Shown here piece after piece: positions 8,301-16,029 of a stretch of 64,000 nucleotides of DNA. The stretch covers positions 2,170,001 through 2,234,000 of the forward strand of contig CP054189.1 of NCBI GenBank assembly GCA_015709495.1, in the 5' to 3' direction. The notes under the pieces are model-generated. The model did not search any database and was not told where the DNA came from. It saw only the letters and a program-made list of their open reading frames with translations. The position numbers and the translations under genes are program-made. Source of the stretch: Chthonomonadaceae bacterium (GTDB lineage: Bacteria > Armatimonadota > Fimbriimonadia > Fimbriimonadales > Fimbriimonadaceae). Each line of letters begins with the position of its first letter. Within the stretch, counting starts at the first letter, position 1.

Positions 8301-9692
8301 AGCCCAACGCGTGTGACGGGTGGAACACCCACGACCGGAACGGTTCAACTTGATGGCTTCGCCCCAGCCGGTGGAAGAACGGTGTCGCTGACTTCCAGCA
8401 ACCCAGCCGTTCAGGTACCTGCGACCGTGTTCGTAGTGGAGCAGACCTCTTCGGTGTCGTTCTTGGCCACAACTTCGGTGGTTCCGGCGAACACCTCTTC
8501 GACCATCACAGCGACGCTCGGCGTGGACCAGGCGTCGGCGGTCGTAGACGTGCTTTACGCCGACCTAATTCAGCTCGCGATCGTTCCCGCAAGCGTCCTT
8601 GGAGGCAATCCGACAACCGGATTCCTACAACTCGACGTGCCTGCGGCTGCCGATGGCGTGACCGTCGCCCTAAGCTCTAGCAACCCGGCCGTGGCGAGCG
8701 TCCCTGCAACGGTGACGATTCCCGCCGGTAGCACTAACGAGAGCTTCCCGATTACCACAGTGTTCGTACCGGTGGATACGAACGTGACCATCACAGCGAC
8801 CCGAGGCTCAACCGTCCTGAACGCGAACCTCGAAGTCAGAAGGATCCGCTTCAACGTGACGCTGAACCCGACCTCGGTATTCGGAGGCCAGTCCTCCACG
8901 GGTACGGTGACCCTCGACGAGGCGGCTCCGCAAGGAGGCATCACGTTCAACCTGTCGAGTGATAACCCAGCCGCGACCGTGCCAACCACCCTCACCATCG
9001 ACGGTGGAAACGACAGCGCCAACTTCGGCGTCACGACGACGGCCGTCGCCGTGACGACGCTTGCGACCATCAGCGCCGAGGTGGCCTCGATCATTGAGTC
9101 TGCGGTGCTCACCATCAACCCGGCGGTGCCTTCGAGCTTGACGATCAATCCCAACGTCGTCAACGGTGGAGACTCCACGACCGGAACCGTGACGCTTACT
9201 GGTCCTGCGGGACCAGGCGGCGTCGTTGTGAGCCTGAGCAGTAATAATCCCGCGGCAATTCCGCCAGCGACGGTGACCGTTACGGCAGGCCAACTGTCCC
9301 GATCGTTCACCATCACGACGACGGCCGTTGCTGTCGATACGGTGGTGACGATTACGGCAAGCGTTGGCGCAACGAACGTCAATGCCCAGATGACTATCAT
9401 CGCCGCGCGCCTCACCGGAATCGTGTTCGTGCCTTCGAAGGTGAGGGGAGGCCAGACGACGCAAATGACGATCACGCTGAACGCGGCCGCGCCTCCCGGA
9501 GGAGCGGTGGTCACGCTGCAAAGCTCCAATCCGTTCGTAGCAGCGATCCCGGCTTCTGTAACCGTGCCGGCGGGAGCGACCTCACGAACGGTCACGGTCG
9601 TGACCTTCCGCGTGAGCAGGACGCTGGGAACGCTCGTGACCGCTACCTACGGTTCCTCGTCGGTATTCACCATCCTGACGGCGACACGGTAG
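5331..9692 (+). CDS. Giant secreted protein with SBBP beta-propeller repeats and seven Ig-like repeats
   Basis: A 1453-residue protein. It opens with a basic N-terminus and a hydrophobic segment (LGLAAVFIGSCAVVATAAL), a likely signal peptide. Residues about 60-290 form a domain typical of SBBP proteins (RRFIENKGQWDGRAQ, YDLMRKR, IIDPVVYSTLLGG). Residues about 290-780 carry repeated SBBP blades of the type 'YSTYIGG-x-D... AVD..NAYVTG.T.S..FP', a beta-propeller. From about 785 to the end are seven Ig-like repeats of 94-100 residues, each with 'S-V-x-G-G-x-x-T-T-G-T-V' and 'L-S-S-x-N-P-A-V'. It is probably an extracellular or surface adhesin. No C-terminal sorting signal is visible. GTG start; long open frames antisense to it are compositional shadows. 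Confidence 0.88.
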   Translation: MIASNNKRFRRRLGLAAVFIGSCAVVATAALGLSQGNQQGGVSLGRPDQGGSGIPGVNTSYTYQRRFIENKGQWDGRAQMMARARGMNLWVTETGVYYDLMRKRAEFPAGMQPAYRKRALPKIYRHGHILKLEFVGGTPAMVQGWGEELGQLNWLTGGRTEALVAKVFTESRLRGVFPGVDMRLYWDNLDPRYDFQVLPGADPNAISLRLAGADMIRLKSPTNLSVGTSVGDLDFDGLYAYQEINGNQVPVSVSYEIRGGNTFGFRVGNYDRTKPLIIDPVVYSTLLGGTGSSDFATGVKVDRFNSAYVCGYATADTFPTTIGAYDEEMIGIDGFVSKVLPDGSDLEYSTYIGGDGTDACFAIDLDFNLNAYITGQTDSDNMGIGPTAAQPARTPADELAGFTADDHTDAFVLKVLPDGTGIDWGTYIGGERFDVGFAIAVGPANNVHVVGNAQSESLFPLVNAVQGAIMGDGDAFITKISPDGTTFVYSTYMGGTDAIIPDDPNVGNPPDDPMNPYDNTNTHLDDDQGIGVAVDGDGSAYILGQTAYNDIIKVPGSFDTVVNGWDAFVYKFTPDGTGFVYGTMIGGNNTEQPTGIAVDSTNNAYVTGGTTSFNFPRTTGVFDSTYNLGTDCFITKINRPGTGLSYSTFLGTLGGTLPQAIAVDDLGFAHVTGQVAQNTTSNQWLPVTANADDGTYNGPTQNGGDAFLLVMNPTGTGLLYCGYWGGSINDSGTAIAVDSARNSYIVGFTQSTIDQNIPFPTTPGAFKEAFPFDCLPSPCPDAFVSKIKTRIPYAIQSIVIDPNSVIGGESTTATVMISGPASTSDVLVSISNDNASVVSHPSTIVITPGTNSATFTINTDSQVQATHVVKITATVEGDSKFATLTVAPWLQSLTLSNATVVGGNPVGARVNLNKAAPAGGITVNLNSTIPAVAQVPATLVVPEGDVTAVFDVLTSGVSVDVNVDISASYNGLTNTKTLKVIPAKLIALSFSPTRVTGGTPTTGTVQLDGFAPAGGRTVSLTSSNPAVQVPATVFVVEQTSSVSFLATTSVVPANTSSTITATLGVDQASAVVDVLYADLIQLAIVPASVLGGNPTTGFLQLDVPAAADGVTVALSSSNPAVASVPATVTIPAGSTNESFPITTVFVPVDTNVTITATRGSTVLNANLEVRRIRFNVTLNPTSVFGGQSSTGTVTLDEAAPQGGITFNLSSDNPAATVPTTLTIDGGNDSANFGVTTTAVAVTTLATISAEVASIIESAVLTINPAVPSSLTINPNVVNGGDSTTGTVTLTGPAGPGGVVVSLSSNNPAAIPPATVTVTAGQLSRSFTITTTAVAVDTVVTITASVGATNVNAQMTIIAARLTGIVFVPSKVRGGQTTQMTITLNAAAPPGGAVVTLQSSNPFVAAIPASVTVPAGATSRTVTVVTFRVSRTLGTLVTATYGSSSVFTILTATR

Positions 9693-9698
9693 CACCAG

Positions 9699-9745
9699 AA
9701 GCAGGGCGGCGCGCTTCCCAACGGGGGGGCGCGCCGCTCTTGCTT
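9699..9745 (+). terminator. Strong stem-loop terminator after the giant gene
   Basis: GCGGCGCGC pairs perfectly with GCGCGCCGC, and the stem extends outward through AAGCA/TGCTT with one imperfection. A T-rich stretch (TTGCTTTCTC) overlaps and follows the second arm. It starts seven bases after the stop codon. Confidence 0.8.
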
Positions 9746-9804
9746 TCTCAGCCCTAGGTCCGCAGCAGATGCCATCGCATGGGCTCTCAGGGTAAAACTG
9801 GAAC

Positions 9805-9990
9805 ATGCGTTCGGCGAGTACGTTTATGCTCGGGGTTATCGTGGGAGTTGCCGGTACGCTGGCTTTTCAGCGGCTGCACCAACTCCGCTGCAACGGCGGC
9901 CCAGAGGCCTTGGCGGACCGAATGACCCAGCACATCGAAGAGCTGGAGGCGCGCCTCGATGAATCCCAGGCGGAGACCACCGGCCAGTAG
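9805..9990 (+). CDS. Small single-helix membrane protein with coiled-coil tail
   Basis: A 61-residue protein. Residues 5-22 (STFMLGVIVGVAGTLAFQ) form one membrane helix or uncleaved signal anchor, and the tail (ALADRMTQHIEELEARLDESQ) is a likely amphipathic coil. Upstream is GGTAAAACTGG, a near-match to the TANNNT box, with six bases to the ATG. No family is recognised. It is convergent with gpmA, three bases away. Confidence 0.5.
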   Translation: MRSASTFMLGVIVGVAGTLAFQRLHQLRCNGGPEALADRMTQHIEELEARLDESQAETTGQ

Positions 9991-9993
9991 GAG

Positions 9994-10599
9994 TTACTCG
10001 AGTACCCGCTTGGAGACGACTTCGCCGTCTGCCTCCAATTCGTAAACGAGTGGCAACCCCGTCGCCAGTTCGAGCTTGACGACCTCCTCGCCAGAAAGCG
10101 AGTCGAGCTTCATGACGATCGAGCGGTTTGAGTTTCCGTGGGCCACCACGAGCACGTTCTTGCCTTGCCGAATGTCGCCGAGAATGCACCGCTCAAAGAA
10201 GGGAAGGGTACGAGCCGCAGTGTCCTTCAGAGCTTCCCCGTTCGGCGGCGCGACATCATAGCTTCGACGCCAAATGTGAACCTGCTCGGGGCCGTATTGC
10301 CTTCGCAAGTCGTCCTTGTTGAGCCCTTGCAGATCGCCATAATGGCGCTCGTTCAAGGCTTGATCTCGAATCACCGGCAAGGACCAACCGTTAGCCTCCA
10401 AGATCACTTCGAGCGTCCGCTGAGCCCGAGTCAACGCGCTGGTGTACGCAACTTGAAACCCGATATCGGCGATTCGGATCGCCGCTTGCCGAGCTTCCTC
10501 TTCGCCTTGAGCGGTCAGGGGCACATCGACCCAGCCCGTGAATCGATTCTCGAGGTTCCAAAGCGACTGGCCGTGGCGGATGAGGCAGAGTGTCGGCAT
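9994..10599 (-). CDS. gpmA: 2,3-bisphosphoglycerate-dependent phosphoglycerate mutase-type enzyme
   Basis: A histidine phosphatase superfamily protein of 201 residues that should interconvert 3- and 2-phosphoglycerate in glycolysis. The catalytic phospho-histidine motif [10 protein letters not shown] is at residues 6-15, with [10 protein letters not shown] and [12 protein letters not shown] following, and the second histidine in [10 protein letters not shown] near residue 157. It is shorter than E. coli GpmA (about 250 residues), as seen for many bacterial members. The ATG is preceded by TATCCT with an eight-base spacer, so it can be transcribed independently of the upstream DinB gene. Confidence 0.9.
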   Translation of the reverse strand: MPTLCLIRHGQSLWNLENRFTGWVDVPLTAQGEEEARQAAIRIADIGFQVAYTSALTRAQRTLEVILEANGWSLPVIRDQALNERHYGDLQGLNKDDLRRQYGPEQVHIWRRSYDVAPPNGEALKDTAARTLPFFERCILGDIRQGKNVLVVAHGNSNRSIVMKLDSLSGEEVVKLELATGLPLVYELEADGEVVSKRVLE

Positions 10600-10607
10600 C
10601 GAGAGTA

Positions 10608-10613
10608 AGGATA
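10608..10613 (-). promoter_or_regulatory. TATCCT -10 box of gpmA
   Basis: TATCCT on the minus strand lies eight bases upstream of the gpmA ATG, in the 23-base gap between dinB-like gene and gpmA. No Shine-Dalgarno is present. Confidence 0.5.
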
Positions 10614-10622
10614 CCGGTTGGC

Positions 10623-11066
10623 TCAGTCGCCAAACTCGCGAAGGAAGAAGATGAAGTCGGTCTCGGGGAAAGCCCTCCCTCCTTCAAGCTCGATCAGCCC
10701 TCGGAGTTGGCCTCGGTGATAGGCCCCGTGCAACAGAACGTGCCGAGCGATCTCTTCGAGGGTGTTCCGATGTTCCGAGCCGTTCGAAGTCTCATAGGTC
10801 ACGCGAGCGGTGAGCTGTTGGTCGGTGATGACCGCCCGCCAGAGGTCGTTCGAAGCTCCAAAGAGGTCGGCGAGCGGAACGTCGAATTGAGCTTGGCTCC
10901 AGTCGATCCCGCATCGGCTGAGCCAGGTCTTATGCGCGAACAGAATGTGCTCCAGAATCTCCTGTGCGCGGAGCATGTCGCGGAACTGGCCCAGATTCGC
11001 GACCCACTTCGTGTTGGCCCACTGGTCGTAGTCGAACCCCTGCAAAATCGCTGACCGCAAATCCAT
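10623..11066 (-). CDS. DinB-like four-helix-bundle protein
   Basis: A 147-residue protein of the DinB/YfiT-type metal-binding helix-bundle superfamily. Seen are the N-terminal [11 protein letters not shown], the first-helix pattern [15 protein letters not shown] (metal-ligand histidine) and the C-terminal [17 protein letters not shown] with the paired histidines (HGAYH). Members often act as thiol-dependent transferases or have unknown roles. It follows pyrC by three bases with a purine-rich GGAAGTGAGGT just before the ATG, so it is cotranscribed with pyrC. Confidence 0.82.
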   Translation of the reverse strand: MDLRSAILQGFDYDQWANTKWVANLGQFRDMLRAQEILEHILFAHKTWLSRCGIDWSQAQFDVPLADLFGASNDLWRAVITDQQLTARVTYETSNGSEHRNTLEEIARHVLLHGAYHRGQLRGLIELEGGRAFPETDFIFFLREFGD

Positions 11067-11069
11067 ACC

Positions 11070-12404
11070 TCACTTCCAATCGAACGAAACCGGCCGGCCA
11101 CGTGGAACCCCACTCACTTCGCCGTGATGCAGCTGAACCCTTCCCGAAAGCACAACCCATTGGGGCCAGCCGACAAGTTCTTCACCCTCAAAGGGCGTCC
11201 AGCCACACTTGGACTTCATTCGGTCCGCCGAAGCGACTTGGGCCTCCCGAAGGCTGACGATCGCAAGGTCGGCCTTCCAGCCGATTTCGATCCTGCCGCG
11301 GTCTTTGAGCCCGTAAAGACTCGCTGGCCGGGCGCTGAGCATCGCCGAGGCTACCTCCAAACTGAGCAGCTTCTCCCGAACGGCCAACGTCAGGACGGCC
11401 GGAAGTAAGGTCTGCACCCCCGGCATCCCGCTCGGACTTTGCGGATAGGGAAGGGCTTTCTCCTCCAAGGTGTGCGGCGCGTGGTCGCTGCCCAATACGT
11501 CGAAAAGCCCCGCTTTGAGCGCCTCTCTCAGGGCGTCGCGATGCTCGCGCGAGCGAATCGGCGGGTTCATTTGAGCGTGGGTTCCCAGCGTTGCATAGCA
11601 GTCAGGAGCCGCAAACCACAGGTGTTGGGGCGTGACTTCGGCCGTCACGGGGACCCCTTCGGCCTTAGCGCCGCGAATCAGGGGCAACTCGTCACGGGTG
11701 GAGACGTGAAGGATGTGGACGGGTCTCTGGGCGTTCCGCGCGGCTCGAATCAGCCTGTCCGTCGCCAATCGGGCGCACTCGGAGTCGCGCAGAGTCGGAT
11801 GATCGAAAACGGTCTTCTCCGAAGTCGAGCGGGCCTTGAGTTCTTCCAGCCGGTGGTGATCTTCCGCATGGACCGGGCAGGGCCGGACGCCGCTCCCAAG
11901 CACCCTCTGGAGCAGCTCATCCGTGGGGACCAGGAGGCTCCCTGTCGAACTCCCCATGAATATCTTGATTCCCGGGACGCCAGGTAGCTGTTCGAGTTCC
12001 CGAAGCTCGCCGACGTTTTCACTGCTCGCGCCGATGAAAAAGCCGTAATCACAGTACATACGCCCGTCCGCCCGGTCGAGCTTGAGTCGGAGGGCTTCGG
12101 CGGTCGTTGTCGGGGGAGACGTGTTGGGCATTTCGAGCACGGCGCAAGCCCCGCCGGCGATCGCCGCAGTCGATCCCGTCTGAAGGTCCTCTTTGTGCTC
12201 CATGCCGGGTTCGCGAAAGTGAACCTGCGTGTCGATGACCCCTGGGAACACATGGAGTCCCGTAGCGTCGATCTCTTCCGAGGACTCGCGCCCCGACAAG
12301 TCCCCGATTTCGGCGATTCTTCCGTCCGCGATGCCGATGTCTGCCGCAAACGCGCCCTCTGGCCGCACGAGAACTCCGCCGGTCAGCTTGAGATCGAGGG
12401 GCAT
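11070..12404 (-). CDS. pyrC: Dihydroorotase (amidohydrolase family)
   Basis: This 444-residue enzyme should cyclise carbamoyl-aspartate to dihydroorotate in pyrimidine synthesis. Visible motifs are DTQVHFREPGMEHKED (metal site and substrate arginine), the lysine in GIKIFMGSSTGSL that is the carboxylated ligand in this family, HAEDHHRL, HILHVSTRDEL, NPPIR and the catalytic GSDHAPHT. The usual D-x-H-x-H reads D-T-Q-V-H, so the first histidine is a glutamine; that variant is known in a subset of dihydroorotase-like proteins, so a related cyclic amidohydrolase cannot be excluded. The ATG is preceded by TAGAAT with a six-base spacer. Confidence 0.88.
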   Translation of the reverse strand: MPLDLKLTGGVLVRPEGAFAADIGIADGRIAEIGDLSGRESSEEIDATGLHVFPGVIDTQVHFREPGMEHKEDLQTGSTAAIAGGACAVLEMPNTSPPTTTAEALRLKLDRADGRMYCDYGFFIGASSENVGELRELEQLPGVPGIKIFMGSSTGSLLVPTDELLQRVLGSGVRPCPVHAEDHHRLEELKARSTSEKTVFDHPTLRDSECARLATDRLIRAARNAQRPVHILHVSTRDELPLIRGAKAEGVPVTAEVTPQHLWFAAPDCYATLGTHAQMNPPIRSREHRDALREALKAGLFDVLGSDHAPHTLEEKALPYPQSPSGMPGVQTLLPAVLTLAVREKLLSLEVASAMLSARPASLYGLKDRGRIEIGWKADLAIVSLREAQVASADRMKSKCGWTPFEGEELVGWPQWVVLSGRVQLHHGEVSGVPRGRPVSFDWK

Positions 12405-12410
12405 GGGTCC

Positions 12411-12416
12411 ATTCTA
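12411..12416 (-). promoter_or_regulatory. TAGAAT -10 box of pyrC
   Basis: TAGAAT on the minus strand ends six bases upstream of the pyrC ATG, with no ribosome binding site. The divergent gene at 12448 starts nearby, so this is a divergent promoter region. Confidence 0.6.
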
Positions 12417-12447
12417 TCCGCTGAAGCTCCGACAATTCCGATGGAAG

Positions 12448-13263
12448 ATGCTGACAACGGTAGCTGTATGCGCGGGACTGTGGGGTGCGGGAGGCTTTCC
12501 CGCAGAGCCATTGGCTCACGAGGTCGCTCGGGGCGTCGAGGTCTATCGGAAGGCAAAGGGGATCGACCGCGTGCTGATGGAGGATCGCCAGATCGTCGGT
12601 TGGTGGTTCGACGGCCGAGTGAAGAAGGGTGTCGAAGACGTGATTCGGCTCTCCCCAGCTATGCTCTCCCGCTGGCTCGGATACCTCGAGGCCAGGGAGA
12701 AGTGGCCCCCAACGGAGATTCAAGCGCGGTGGGAGAACCTCCGACGCCATCTATCAGGCAAGAACGCGTTCGTCGTTCGATTGGCCGCCTATCCGAAGCA
12801 GGACCTTTTCGGCGGACTCCCAGAGCCTTCGAGCGCCGCCAGGGACGAATGCCTTAGGGTGAGGTTCCTGCTGACGACGGACGGAAAGTACTTACCAGAT
12901 CAAGTTCGCAATCCTGCTCCGGTGAGCGTTCGGCTTGCCCCCTTGCCTGTGCCACCGCCGGGCGAGCCGGTGCCCCAGTACGCGCAGCCGCTAGCGCGAC
13001 TCGCAACTTCGAAGCAAGGGCGAGACCGAGCGGACGTTTCGCTCGACGACTGGTACCTGCATGTGGAAGTCGGGAGGTGGTTGCAGCCTGAGTTCGGAGG
13101 CGCCCCACGCGGCCCCAGCTATACCTTGCCGATTGGCGACAACTTCTCTGCCCTCTATTGGCTCGAAGCTCCCGCTACGTTCGAGTTTGGCGCGGCCAAG
13201 ACCCTCGAAGTGAGAGTCTTCAGCGCTCGAAAGGAGCGCGTGGCGACGTTCCAGCTTCCGTGA
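12448..13263 (+). CDS. Hypothetical exported protein
   Basis: A 271-residue protein starting MLTTVAVCAGLWGAGG, a short hydrophobic stretch compatible with a signal peptide; a longer start at 12403 (MGPFYPLKLRQF) is also possible. The mature part has KGIDRVLMEDRQIVGWWFDG, a proline-rich middle (LAPLPVPPPGEPVP) and C-terminal beta strands ending LEVRVFSARKERVATFQLP. No family is recognised. It is divergent from pyrC and convergent with mrp, three bases apart. Confidence 0.6.
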   Translation: MLTTVAVCAGLWGAGGFPAEPLAHEVARGVEVYRKAKGIDRVLMEDRQIVGWWFDGRVKKGVEDVIRLSPAMLSRWLGYLEAREKWPPTEIQARWENLRRHLSGKNAFVVRLAAYPKQDLFGGLPEPSSAARDECLRVRFLLTTDGKYLPDQVRNPAPVSVRLAPLPVPPPGEPVPQYAQPLARLATSKQGRDRADVSLDDWYLHVEVGRWLQPEFGGAPRGPSYTLPIGDNFSALYWLEAPATFEFGAAKTLEVRVFSARKERVATFQLP

Positions 13264-13266
13264 ACG

Positions 13267-14334
13267 CTAACCAGCCGTCGGAGTTGGCTGCTTGCTTAGC
13301 GTCGCAATGCTGATTTGGGCGGCCATATTTCCCGCGATCACCCGGAACGCATCGGCTTGAGGGCGCTCCGAATGAGCTAAGAATGACGGCTCGCCCTCGT
13401 CCGAAGACTCGCTGATGGCGGGGTCGAGCGGAACGGAACCCAGGAACGGCACGCTGAACCTACGTGCGAGTTCTTCGCCCCCAAGGCCCGAAAAGATGCG
13501 CGTAGCCGTGCCGCACGAAGGGCACAAGAACTCCGCCATGTTTTCTACGACGCCGAGAATCGGAGCTTCCAGCTTCTCGAACAAGGCGATGGATTTCGCA
13601 GCGATGTTGGCCGCCACGTGCTGTGGGGTGGCGACGAGCACGACCCCGGTCAGCGGCGCGAGTTGCGCTACGGACATCGGCGCGTCGCCGGTTCCAGGCG
13701 GGAGGTCGATCAGCAGATAGTCAAGCTCGCCCCAATCCACGTCTTGTAGCAATTGGCGAACCGTTGTCGCCACCATCGGGCCGCGCCACATCACGGTTTG
13801 CCCTTCTTCTAACAAGAGGCCCAACGACATGACCTTGAGCCCGTGTGTTTCGATCGGAACGATCTTGCCGTCTTGGGTGTAAGGGTACTGCCTGCAGCCG
13901 AGCATCATCGGGATCGACGGGCCGTAGACATCGGCATCGAGCACCCCAACGGCCGCCCCGGATTGCGCGAGCGCCGCAGCGAGGTTCACTGTGACCGTGC
14001 TCTTCCCGACGCCGCCCTTACCAGAAGCGATCGCAATGCAGTGGCGCACATGAGGGAGCGCGTCCTCCTTCGGGATTTCGCGCGGCCGAACGGCGGCGGT
14101 CATCTCTACCTCGACCCCCTCGACTCCTGGGAGCGCGCGAATGGCATCGGCGCACTGATCCCGCAAGAGGTCTTTGACCGGGCAAGCGGGGGTCGTCAGT
14201 TCGACCGTCACGCTCACGGCGCCGCCATCGAGGGAGACCTTTTTCACAAACCCCAACGAGACGATGTCGCGGTTCAGGTCCGGATCGATGACGGATTCGA
14301 GCGCCTTGAGGACTTCGGGTTCCGTGATGGGCAT
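13267..14334 (-). CDS. Mrp/ApbC-type iron-sulfur cluster carrier ATPase
   Basis: A 355-residue P-loop ATPase of the Mrp/NBP35 family, which carries Fe-S clusters to apoproteins in the cytosol. Residues 1-80 form an MIP18/DUF59 domain (VLKALESVIDPDLNRDIVSLG). The deviant Walker A GKGGVGKST is near residue 105, followed by DADVYGPSIP, DYLLIDLPPGTGD and the C-terminal CPSCG cluster-binding pair. Length and domain order match the bacterial family. A TACCCT hexamer eight bases before the ATG suggests a leaderless start. Confidence 0.93.
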   Translation of the reverse strand: MPITEPEVLKALESVIDPDLNRDIVSLGFVKKVSLDGGAVSVTVELTTPACPVKDLLRDQCADAIRALPGVEGVEVEMTAAVRPREIPKEDALPHVRHCIAIASGKGGVGKSTVTVNLAAALAQSGAAVGVLDADVYGPSIPMMLGCRQYPYTQDGKIVPIETHGLKVMSLGLLLEEGQTVMWRGPMVATTVRQLLQDVDWGELDYLLIDLPPGTGDAPMSVAQLAPLTGVVLVATPQHVAANIAAKSIALFEKLEAPILGVVENMAEFLCPSCGTATRIFSGLGGEELARRFSVPFLGSVPLDPAISESSDEGEPSFLAHSERPQADAFRVIAGNMAAQISIATLSKQPTPTAG

Positions 14335-14342
14335 ACCCGTTC

Positions 14343-14348
14343 AGGGTA
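14343..14348 (-). promoter_or_regulatory. TACCCT -10 box of the Mrp gene
   Basis: TACCCT on the minus strand, eight bases upstream of the ATG at 14334, no Shine-Dalgarno. Confidence 0.45.
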
Positions 14349-14384
14349 CCCGGCGGAACCCGCTTTCGGCAGTTGGGAGGAGGC

Positions 14385-14948
14385 CTAGCTCCAGGCTACG
14401 CCGAGGTCCTTCTTCAGCAGAGCCCGCGCGCGGAACAGCCAACTCTTGATCGTGCCTTCAGGACGATTGAGCTCCTGCGCGATCTCGGTGACCTCCATGT
14501 GCCGGAAGTGGCGCATGAAGATGATCTTGCGGTACTTCTCGGGCAGTCTGCCGATCGCGTCGAGGACAGCGCGCTCGATGACGCGATCTTCGGCCTGCAA
14601 GCCAATGTCCTCGGAGCCGTGGAGCATGTACTCGTGCTGGTCCAGCGGATCGCCGTCTCGCTTACGAGACCGGACGGCGTCCACGCAGCAGTTGGCGCAG
14701 ATGCGGCCCAGCCACGGTTTGATAGGCCGATCGACGTCGAAGTCCCGAATCGCTCGGAACGCCTTGACGAGCGCCTCTTGCACGGCGTCGTTGGCGTCGT
14801 CCGAGTTTCGGAGCATCTTCATCGCCAGACTGTGGAGGGTGGGTCGGTAGATGTCGGCAAGGAGCTCGAATGCGACCGCCTCCCCCAGCTTGGCCCTCTG
14901 CACGAGGTGCGCTTCCCAACTCAAGATTCGACCGGCTGTGTTATTCAC
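14385..14948 (-). CDS. ECF-type RNA polymerase sigma factor (first of three)
   Basis: A 187-residue group 4 sigma factor. Region 2 contains SDDANDAVQEALVKAFRAI and IKPWLGRICANCCVDAVRS; region 4 has LPEKYRKIIFMRHF and the helix-turn-helix EIAQELNRPEGTIKSWLFR. The start is set at GTG 14948 because AGGAGA lies six bases before it and homology begins just after; the frame stays open to 15197. A TACAAT box lies at 14967-14972 on the same strand. No anti-sigma gene is adjacent, unlike the two other sigma genes in the window. Confidence 0.9.
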   Translation of the reverse strand: MNNTAGRILSWEAHLVQRAKLGEAVAFELLADIYRPTLHSLAMKMLRNSDDANDAVQEALVKAFRAIRDFDVDRPIKPWLGRICANCCVDAVRSRKRDGDPLDQHEYMLHGSEDIGLQAEDRVIERAVLDAIGRLPEKYRKIIFMRHFRHMEVTEIAQELNRPEGTIKSWLFRARALLKKDLGVAWS

Positions 14949-14966
14949 CTTCTGTCTCCTGAAGGC

Positions 14967-14972
14967 ATTGTA
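14967..14972 (-). promoter_or_regulatory. TACAAT -10 candidate for the 14948 sigma gene
   Basis: TACAAT on the minus strand, 18 bases before the GTG start and upstream of its AGGAGA ribosome binding site. No convincing -35. Confidence 0.35.
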
Positions 14973-15138
14973 AACCTGCTTCGCTCGACCTGATAGGAAA
15001 CCGGGACCGGCATAGGTACATCGTCCCTCACAGGTCCTAGTGGCGATGCGGGACGCGGCCCGAATCCCACGCCCGTGCCTCGCAGGACTCGCAAATTGCC
15101 CCGTGAGATTTCGAGGTCGGTTTTCCGAGAATACCGTT

Positions 15139-16029
15139 ATGTCTGCCTCCCGCCAGTTGATCGACAAGCTCCTGGTGATCAGCCCGCTCGTTCTCATCGC
15201 AGGGATCGCGGTGCACGCACGGACTTCGACCGATCCCTATGAGATCCCGCAGTACTCAGCCGACCTGCAAGCGAGGGTGACGGCGTTCCGGCAGCCCGTG
15301 AGGTGGGTCGTCGAACTCGAACGCAGGCGCGACGAGGTCACGCTGGAAGAAGTTGTCGAGGTCGCCGATCGCTGGATCGAATGGCACGAGCAAGGGAGGA
15401 TTGGCCCGCTGCCGAGCATTCGGCCCGGGGATACGATGCGAGAGGGGGCCAAACTGGAGATCTTTCAGGCCTCTGAGCGGCTGATGTCGGAGCTAACCCG
15501 GCGAGCGCACGCAGCCGAAGAGGACGAGACTCCGGCGCTGGCAGCGGAGTTGCTCGGCAAGGCGCTTCGGGTCACCAACGTTACCAAATACAGCGACCTC
15601 TATTCCGCTGGCACGATCGCCATGCGCCAGCGAGCCGTGCTCAAGCAGCTCGAAGACCTCGCGCCCAAGCTGAGCGAAGTCGAGAGGGAAGGGATGGCCA
15701 ATCAACTGGAAAAAGCCCTCTCCGACGAGCAGTCGATCGTGCCGCTGGTCGCTCGCGCGCACAGACAGTTCTACACCGAGAGCCGAAGGCAAGGAATCGA
15801 CCGCGTGCCCATCGAGGAAGTGGGCGTTCTTGTGGAGCTACCCGGCGATTCCGCCTCCCCGTCGCGGTTGAGGACCATCGGAAGGTCGTTGCAGGCCAGG
15901 CTCATGGCGGGCATGGGCGCGCCAGGTTACTTGACGGAAACGCAATACGCGTGTACGGCGATGGGGAACCTCTACGAAGCGTACGAAGCCACGCTCCACG
16001 CCCTCGGACGGCCGATTACCGTGGAGTGA
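15139..16029 (+). CDS. Hypothetical membrane-anchored protein
   Basis: A 296-residue protein. Residues 8-25 (IDKLLVISPLVLIAGIAVHA) form one hydrophobic helix, either signal peptide or anchor, and the rest is mostly helical and charged (VELERRRDEVTLEEVVEVADRWIEW, LEDLAPKLSEVEREGMANQLEKAL). No family is recognised. The start is ATG 15139 (MSASRQLIDK); the frame is open further upstream to 15040 without a plausible start. It is divergent from the 14948 sigma gene, and its last 14 bases overlap the convergent anti-sigma gene. Confidence 0.6.
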   Translation: MSASRQLIDKLLVISPLVLIAGIAVHARTSTDPYEIPQYSADLQARVTAFRQPVRWVVELERRRDEVTLEEVVEVADRWIEWHEQGRIGPLPSIRPGDTMREGAKLEIFQASERLMSELTRRAHAAEEDETPALAAELLGKALRVTNVTKYSDLYSAGTIAMRQRAVLKQLEDLAPKLSEVEREGMANQLEKALSDEQSIVPLVARAHRQFYTESRRQGIDRVPIEEVGVLVELPGDSASPSRLRTIGRSLQARLMAGMGAPGYLTETQYACTAMGNLYEAYEATLHALGRPITVE

